The position numbers and the translations under genes are program-made. The notes beneath the pieces were generated by a model. It was not told where the DNA came from and made no database searches. It saw only the letters and a list, made by a program, of their open reading frames with translations. Source: Zasmidium citrigriseum (lineage: Eukaryota > Ascomycota > Dothideomycetes > Mycosphaerellales > Mycosphaerellaceae). From it: DNA of 64,000 nucleotides. Positions 57,692 through 64,000 of the stretch are shown here, piece by piece; position 1 is the first letter of the stretch, and every line of letters starts with the position of its first letter. Location of the stretch: contig NHNW01000013.1 of assembly GCA_002786025.1 (NCBI GenBank), positions 1 through 64,000 on the forward strand, given 5' to 3'.

Positions 57692-59360
57692 ATGGGCTAC
57701 TCAGAGGTATGAGCCATCCACTCCAAAGCAGAATACCGACTCATAGCTCACGTCTTTGGCAGAACCTCTGCCAGATCTGCGGCGTATCATTCAATATCGC
57801 CCGAATCCGTGTTCCCGCCGAGCCACGATCTGCCGCTTGGCAGACCTACGGCGATGGCTTCGTTGACGCAGAAGGGACGTTCACTCAATGTGGACGTAAT
57901 TCCGGCTGTACGATGGTCGACCGCCAGCTCGACGAAGATGTGTTGAGGGATCCGTGGGAGAAGACCAAGAATGACGAAGAGGAGGAAGGCGAGGGTGAGG
58001 GAGACAATGGGGAGTTTGCTTCTAATGCCGAGGACGACGTGGACGAACCCGATTTGGAGGAGTTTGAGGATGTGATGAGTATGTCTTTCTCGTGCAATCA
58101 TTGATACATTGAGCTAATACCCAGGACTCAGACCTCGAACATCTCGCCGGTCCGCACTGCAACAACACAAACGGCTACGCCGGCCATCGCCTCACCCTGG
58201 CCGAAATGCAGCACACCCGGACCTTCCAAGCCCTAGTCCGCAAACCCGAAGACCCCTCAGAATTCCACCCGGCTCCCGACGACGCCCCTTTCGAACACAG
58301 CCAACCGTTCTTCCTCAGCGGTCTCCACGACGGCATGATCGAAACCGAGATGTCCCTCGAAATGAGGGTCTACCCTGTCCGCCACGGGGTCGAGGGCCCG
58401 GATGTGACCAACGGCATTATTGAAAGTACTTACATCGATGTAAAGGGGTGTAGCATGCCGTTTCATCCTTGGTGTCTCGAAGTGTTTATGCGAGCGTCAA
58501 AGACCGTGACTGGGAAGGTGGATCTAGAGGGTCTCTGGGGTTGGTATGAACACGAAGCCGATTTCGAGTTGTTTAATAATTTCCCAAGGAATGGACCGAC
58601 GAGAGAGTTGGCTCAGCAGTGGTGGGACCATAAGAACGGGACGGAGTGGATTGTTTGCAACCCTTTGTATATGCCTAATATGTCCTCTCTCTCGGCAACA
58701 GTCTCCCAGGACGAAACCTTCGATGTGGGTCAAGGCGCCTTCGATATCCCCCAAGACCAACTTGAAGCAACATCCACCCACGATCCCTTCGAGTCCCTCC
58801 CCACGGAACTCCGCCTCATGATCCTCCACAACCTCTCCTCCAAAGACATAGCCTCTCTCCGCCTCTGCAGCCGCGCCTTTCGACAACTCCCCATCTCCCT
58901 CTGGCATCATCTCCTTCGGAAAGAAATGCCATGGTTCTGGGAAGCGGATAGCACATCAGATCTCCCAACATACTCCTTCTGGACGACAACATCCGCCACA
59001 GAGCTCAAAAGCAACCCTATTCCGCCTTCCGAACGCCGTCCAGTCCCCATTCCAGATCTTCTAGATCCGACCCGAACGAATTGGCATTTGCTGTATCTTC
59101 TCCTCAAGAACCTTAATGACGATGCCGGTCATAGAGCGCTCAGGGGTCTGAGGAATCGAGAGAGGATTTGGAGAGATTGCGAAGAAATTCTACAAAGGAT
59201 TCAAAATTATAGAGAACAAGGCGAAATCCCTGTCGAAGATGTCGCGAAAATAGTCCGCGAAAGATATGAGGAGACGCGAAGGAGGAATGCAGAGAGGTAT
59301 GGAGGGTCAGCTCCTCGGAAAACCCTCGCGCCTCCAGCAGGAGGGAATCAGCAATTGTAG
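57692..59360 (+). CDS. F-box protein with N-terminal Cys motif
   Basis: Probable SCF ubiquitin-ligase substrate adaptor. Three exons: 57692-57706, 57763-58071 and 58125-59360, giving 519 aa. Exon 1 encodes MGYSE and joins to NLCQICGVSFNIARI. An acidic run of Glu/Gly/Asp follows near residues 75-105, then a histidine/cysteine-containing region (LAGPHCNNTNGYAGHRLT, GCSMPFHPWCLEVF). The F-box is at about residues 330-370 (DPFESLPTELRLMILHNLSS, then SLRLCSRAFRQLP). The C-terminus is charged and helical. The exon 2 donor is GTGATG; a nearby GTATGT would break frame. It lies tail-to-tail with another F-box gene, 50 bp apart. Confidence 0.8.
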
Positions 59361-59410
59361 AAGTCCAATGAGTGTCATTCACGATCATCACCTATCTGCC
59401 ATCTTCAAAC

Positions 59411-61291
59411 CTAATCATCCGGATACTCATCCCGAATATTACTCACAAACCTCCTCTCCTCTTGGTCCCACCGCTTAAAATACCTCCCCGCCAACTGCAA
59501 AAGCGCCGGACTCGGCTCGCTCTCATCCACCTCGATATTCTCCTCGGCCACATACCGCACCGACTTGTCGTCCGCGCTAGGAGAAGAAGCGTTAGCTTGT
59601 GACTTGCCGATAACGTAGTAATACGCTCGCATCGAGCGTTGTGAAAGGGTGTCATACACCGAATTGTAGAAAGGCTGCTCCCTGCCTCGCGGGAGGTCGT
59701 CCACGCGCATCTGTTCCATCCAGCGCTGCTCGGCGCCACACTTGATATCCCAGCCGACGATGACGCCTTCGTAGCCGTAGCGGCGGTGTTTGAAGTGGGT
59801 GCCGACTTTGAGTCTCACGCCGTCGGTTCTCTCGCTTCGTGCGCTGGGGGCTTTGCGGGTTTGGTCGGCGGTTCGGGCGGTTGTGATGAGGTGCATGAGG
59901 ATGTTGTGCTCGCGTTCCTTCTCGAACATGGGTGGGATGAACTTTTCGATTAGGCTGATGTCTTCGGGGAAGTGGGCTTGGAAGTGGTCGACCAGGTAGG
60001 GGAGACATTGACGCCGGCGGTGAAGGGTTGTGGCGGAGTTGGAGTCGCCGAGGACGACCATGGACCAGAGCATGCTGTACCAGGCTGCTTCGATATCGGG
60101 GTGTGTTACCCGGCGGGAGATGCCTCGTTGGCGTTCGCGGGAATCCTGGACGGAGTGCATGATATTTCGGCTGGTGCGCATGGCGATTTCAAGGGTCGAT
60201 GTAGGTCCAAGGTGATGTTGATGTTGGTGTGGAGGGGCGCCCATTTGCAAGAGCCGGAGTCTGAGATGCTCGGTGGGGACTTCTTCAGAAGATCGCCATG
60301 GATCCATGTGCATCAACTCTGGCTCATCTCCCTGACTGGACATCTTGGGCCTACCGTCCAGCGTCTGATCGTTGGGGGCTTCGATGACGGCATGGACATG
60401 CTGCGGGTAATTGGAAGGCTTCGCGTTGACACCCAGCCTCCTGGCAACTGCACAGTAGATGGCCACACTCTGCAGAGGAAGCGAAGTATGGACTTCGTCG
60501 AATAGGGCCATACTGATGAAGTTGTTCCTGAGAGCATGATAGTCCTCTTCGCTGGGATTGCCGACCAGGTTCTCGCTCCTCAAAAACTTCGCGATCTGGA
60601 CGGCCTTTCTCCTCACGGGAAGATCGTCGAACTCGTCGTCCCTAGCTCTGATAGCTGCCGCGAGTCTGTCGAGTTCGCGATCCACATCGTCCATGTCACC
60701 TTTCTCGCCACTGAGTACGAACAGATCGTACGCTCCCAGAATCTCCTCCAATCGAACCATCTGTCTCTTCTGCAATCGCGTCCACTTCTCCAACGCCGTT
60801 GCTCGATGGATTTGTCCCAGAATCGCATTCGCATGGTATCGCCGGCACAGCACATCTTCCGCATCGTCTGGAGTGCCGTCTCTCATCCGCAGCAGCAAAT
60901 CCTTCACATCATAGCCCCAAGAAGAAATCTTCTCCATGCGCTCGAACCGCCATTGCTGCGTTTCAAGCATGCTATTGAATAGCTCCTCCGCCTCTCTATC
61001 AATCCTGCGCCGCTCATTGTAGAGCTGCCGCCATTTGGTACGTACGGGTGGCGATTGGAGCTTCTCCTCCAGCATGTGATGCTTCTCCCAGTATCGCCAT
61101 GTCGTTGTGCAGTGGCGACGCCATACCAGAGGTTCGTAGGTGATCTTGTTCGCGCGCCGAGAAGTCGTGCCGAATGAAAGTGTTGCCGTTGGTGGCAAGA
61201 ATGAGACAATCGCTTCGAGCAATTCGTCGGGGAGGGTGAACAGTCGATTCGGTGAAGTGGTGTCTGCCATGTCGTCTGTGGTTGAGGCCAT
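59411..61291 (-). CDS. F-box protein, FBXO21-like (F-box, SirB1, YccV domains)
   Basis: SCF adaptor-type protein with the FBXO21 domain order. Single exon, 626 aa. F-box at about residues 18-61 (LFTLPDELLEAIVSFLPPTA). A SirB1/transglutaminase-like region follows at about 220-345 (SVAIYCAVARRLGVNAKPSN, then HVHAVIEAP). A YccV/hemimethylated-DNA-binding-like domain lies at about 495-600 (VGTHFKHRRYGYEGVIVGWD ending MRAYYYVIGK). The Met at 61291 begins MASTTDDMADTT; a second in-frame Met is MADTT. It is convergent with the other F-box gene and divergent from the Sec14-like gene. Confidence 0.9.
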   Translation of the reverse strand: MASTTDDMADTTSPNRLFTLPDELLEAIVSFLPPTATLSFGTTSRRANKITYEPLVWRRHCTTTWRYWEKHHMLEEKLQSPPVRTKWRQLYNERRRIDREAEELFNSMLETQQWRFERMEKISSWGYDVKDLLLRMRDGTPDDAEDVLCRRYHANAILGQIHRATALEKWTRLQKRQMVRLEEILGAYDLFVLSGEKGDMDDVDRELDRLAAAIRARDDEFDDLPVRRKAVQIAKFLRSENLVGNPSEEDYHALRNNFISMALFDEVHTSLPLQSVAIYCAVARRLGVNAKPSNYPQHVHAVIEAPNDQTLDGRPKMSSQGDEPELMHMDPWRSSEEVPTEHLRLRLLQMGAPPHQHQHHLGPTSTLEIAMRTSRNIMHSVQDSRERQRGISRRVTHPDIEAAWYSMLWSMVVLGDSNSATTLHRRRQCLPYLVDHFQAHFPEDISLIEKFIPPMFEKEREHNILMHLITTARTADQTRKAPSARSERTDGVRLKVGTHFKHRRYGYEGVIVGWDIKCGAEQRWMEQMRVDDLPRGREQPFYNSVYDTLSQRSMRAYYYVIGKSQANASSPSADDKSVRYVAEENIEVDESEPSPALLQLAGRYFKRWDQEERRFVSNIRDEYPDD

Positions 61292-61887
61292 GTTACAGCA
61301 TTGGCGGCGAGTCGTGTGTCAAAGGCAAGTCGAGCACATGGATGGTCAGCGATAATGACGTGAACCGAAGCGGGTCTTCACAAGCGGCGCCGACTCCGCT
61401 CGGTAGAACGATGATGCCCGCCCGCATTCACGCCAATCTCACACATTACTTCAGACTTTAATGAATGTCAGGCAGGATTTGATGGCTTCACCGCTAAATA
61501 ACTGACAGAGATATCTTGTTGGCTTCTAAACGGCGACTTTCTTTCTCCCCACCACCCTTGCCTGTTCAATCAACCCGGCACTCGGAATCGCGCGATCCGC
61601 CGGGCACAGCGATCCAAAGCAACAGGCACAGGCACGTTGGCACGCACGGCGAGCGGACAGCAGCGGACATACGGTAAATAGACATGTGATGCCGTCATCT
61701 CAGCTCTTACCACCCTCCCCGAGCTGTCTTACATAGTTGGCCCGAGGAATCGCGCAGTACAAGTCCTTCCCTGCCCGCTCTTTGTTTCCAAAGATCCTTC
61801 AGTCCCACCCTTCGTGCTCCCTCCAGCTTTCCTGCGTGAGGTGACTGCTTGGCGTACATTCATTCCGCTGGGATATCGCTGCCAGCC
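61292..61887. other. Shared promoter of the FBXO21-like and Sec14-like genes
   Basis: 596 bp between divergent start codons. A CCCACCACCC tract at about 61546-61556 and other C-rich stretches are the only notable motifs. Confidence 0.5.
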
Positions 61888-63842
61888 ATGAGCTCCTCAA
61901 ACTCCACCAAGTCCAACCAGACTGACGGCGGTGAGCTGAAGCGGGTTGACTCGTTCCAAGTAGGTGCGCCTTTATCACAACGACAGCGCCCTTCTTTCTG
62001 GGATCTCCATTGATGACGTTGTACAGTGGCCCTCCGGACATGTCGGGCATCTGAGTGAGGGCCAGCAGGGCGCGCTCGAGAAGTTCAAAGAGCTATGTAA
62101 ACAGAAGGGATACTATCATCCGGGCGAGGGCAAGACGCCTGCCTCCCACGACGACGAGACGCTCCTCCGCTACCTTCGCGCGCGAAAGTTCATACCGCAA
62201 GACGCATTCGGACAGTTCAAAGACACCGAGGACTGGCGGCAAGAAAACGATCTCGACAACCTCTACGAAACGATAGACATCGACGAGTACGAGCAGACGA
62301 GAAGGTTATATCCGCAATGGACGGGTCGAAGAGACAAGCGAGGCATTCCCTTCTACGTCTTCGAAGTCGCTCACCTTGATCCTAAGGAGGTCACGGCATA
62401 TCAAAACGACAAGGACAGGAAGAAGAATAAAGATGAAGGCCCGGATATCAAGTCGAAGGTGCCACGGAAGATGCTGCGCCTGTTCGCACTGTACGAGAAT
62501 CTATGCAGATTCGTCCTGCCGCTTTGTTCTGCGATTCCAAACCGGCCCAGTGCGGAAACGCCTGTGAGCCAGAGCAGCAACATTGTGGATATAGGCGGTG
62601 TGGGTTTCAAGCAGTTCTGGAATCTCCGGGCTCATCTGCAAGATTCCAGTCGTCTGGCCACTGCTCATTATCCGGAGACTCTGGATCGCATCTTCGTGGT
62701 TGGAGCGCCCGGTTTCTTTCCCACTATTTGGGAATGGGCGAAGCGTTGGTTTGATCCTATCACTGTGGTATGTATCTTCAACGAAGTGCCAGCATCGACC
62801 TACTAACATGTTACTCAAGCAAAAAATCTCCATCCTATCCCAAGCCAACACTCTCAGCACCCTCACCAAATTCGTCGACATCGACAACATCCCCAAGAAA
62901 TACGGCGGCAATCTCGAATGGAGCTTCGGCGACATGCCCGCCCTCGAACCCGCCATCGCCGAATCCCTGCGCTGGAAAGAAGACATCCGAGAAAAAGGCC
63001 ATCGAACATTCCCCATAGGACCAATTAAGTGGCAGTACGATGAAGACGGCGACCTCGTGGCCGTAGCGATTGGAACGCAGAACGGCGCCCCGCGCGAGAA
63101 GACAATTGCGGGGCTCCATCCAGAAGCTGACGTAGCGAGGCTTGCGTTATCACCTGGCCGGAATCCTCATTCTGCTCTTTTCGCGACTGTCAGCGGTGCT
63201 GGAGCCACGACGCTGCATCAGACTATGAGTAAAGAGGCGGGGAAGAAGGAGGTTGCTGCGAATGGGTCGGCGCATCCGACTGCGAAGACGTCGACGAGTA
63301 TGGGTACAGATGCGGATTTGAATGTTGGGAAGTCGCCTAGGTCTTCTCTGCAGGATACGTCGAGGGCGGGCACTTTCACTGTTCCTTATCGGGATCATGA
63401 GAATGAGGTCGCTTCGCCGCCGATGGATACCCGGCAAGGGACTTCGAGCACGCGATTCGAGCAACAGAGCAGCACCCACGCCGACGGAACTCTCGCAGAT
63501 GGAACTCCAGCGGTACGTCAGGACGGTCAAGGAAGCGGACACGCCGTGATGGAGCCGCGGACGGTTGGCCAAGCCCCCAAGGAGATACCACTCACAAGAG
63601 AAGACGACGCCGCGCCAACGATGGTCGAGCAAGCACAGCAACTGGCAGGCCAAGCCGTCGAGACTGCGAAATCGGTGCCCGCAATGGCTATGAGTGCCGT
63701 GGGCATGGGTGGCAAGAAGGAAGAGGAGGTGAAGGAGGAGAGCAAGCCAGAAGATCCGAGGATCGATGATATGGACAGTAGGAATGTGGAGGAGTTTATG
63801 AGGAGCAAGACAATGAGCCAGCCGGATCAGGGGAAGGCGTAG
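61888..63842 (+). CDS. Sec14-like CRAL-TRIO phospholipid-transfer protein
   Basis: Phosphatidylinositol/phospholipid transfer protein of the Sec14 superfamily, acting at Golgi or plasma membranes. Three exons: 61888-61959, 62027-62767 and 62820-63842, giving 611 aa. CRAL-TRIO N-domain at about residues 35-100 (DETLLRYLRARKFIPQDAF). The lipid-binding domain at about 120-310 has the core motifs IVDIGGVGFKQFWNL, HYPETLDRIFVVGAPGFFPT and FVDIDNIPKKYGGNLEW. A C-terminal half of about 250 residues is disordered and rich in Ser/Thr/Glu, ending SQPDQGKA. The last intron has a TACTAAC branch site. Length and tail resemble longer fungal Sec14 homologues rather than yeast Sec14 itself. Confidence 0.9.
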
Positions 63843-64000
63843 ACTTTTTGCTTTCCTCAGAAGGGCATGACGGCGAAGAAGTCGTGGACGATAGATATGG
63901 TTGAGGATGTATACCCCAGAGAGGCATAGAAGGCTATACACATGAAAGCCGTGGTAGTTGGGTCGGCGGAGGGAGATCGCCCACCGTACTTTCTAAAGCA

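Overview
The window looks like a filamentous ascomycete chromosome, most likely a Dothideomycete of the Mycosphaerellales type. The genes carry many short GT..AG introns, mostly 48-62 bp and often with a CTAAC or CTGAC branch site. The proteins are typically fungal: Rna14, Gaa1, Gpi1, Cog3, an Rbd2 rhomboid, an Fig1 protein, an Amo1/Nup42-type nucleoporin and a QDE-2-type Argonaute. The left end is an AT-rich block that looks mutated by repeat-induced point mutation (RIP). All gene models were spliced by eye from frame, splice sites and family resemblance. None has transcript support.

Layout. 1-4.39 kb: RIP-destroyed repeat DNA with no genes. 4.7-8.7 kb: an amino-acid permease and a cytochrome P450. 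8.8-13.9 kb: a DUF7704-type membrane protein, Hop2, Gaa1 and, divergently, an Rbd2 rhomboid. 13.9-21.3 kb: a sparse stretch with a small hypothetical gene, a secreted protein behind a TATA box, an Fig1-type protein, a frameshifted secreted-protein relic and a decayed ~210-bp tandem repeat. 21.4-24.4 kb: Argonaute on the minus strand. 24.4-30.9 kb: a gene-poor block with decayed reading frames, a second diverged repeat and a tRNA-derived element.

30.9-44.8 kb is dense housekeeping DNA: Rna14, Unc50, Gpi1, a small two-helix membrane protein, the CCCH/FG nucleoporin, a Bsd2/Ndfip protein and an Efm5-type methyltransferase. 44.8-47.7 kb has no recognisable gene. 47.7-53.3 kb holds a two-RRM protein and, divergently, Cog3. 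53.7-56.7 kb holds a BTB-like hypothetical protein and an unusual module-repeat membrane protein interrupted by one in-frame amber codon. 57.7-61.3 kb is a tail-to-tail pair of F-box proteins, the second being FBXO21-like. 61.9-63.8 kb is a Sec14-like lipid-transfer protein.

Several genes share pathways. Gaa1 and Gpi1 act in GPI-anchor synthesis and attachment. Cog3, Unc50, Bsd2, Rbd2 and the Sec14-like protein act in Golgi and membrane traffic. Rna14, the nucleoporin and the RRM protein act in mRNA processing and export. Argonaute and the RIP block both point to genome defence. The most unusual observations are the amber-interrupted module-repeat protein at 55.1-56.7 kb, the tRNA-derived element near 29.4 kb and the two decayed tandem arrays.
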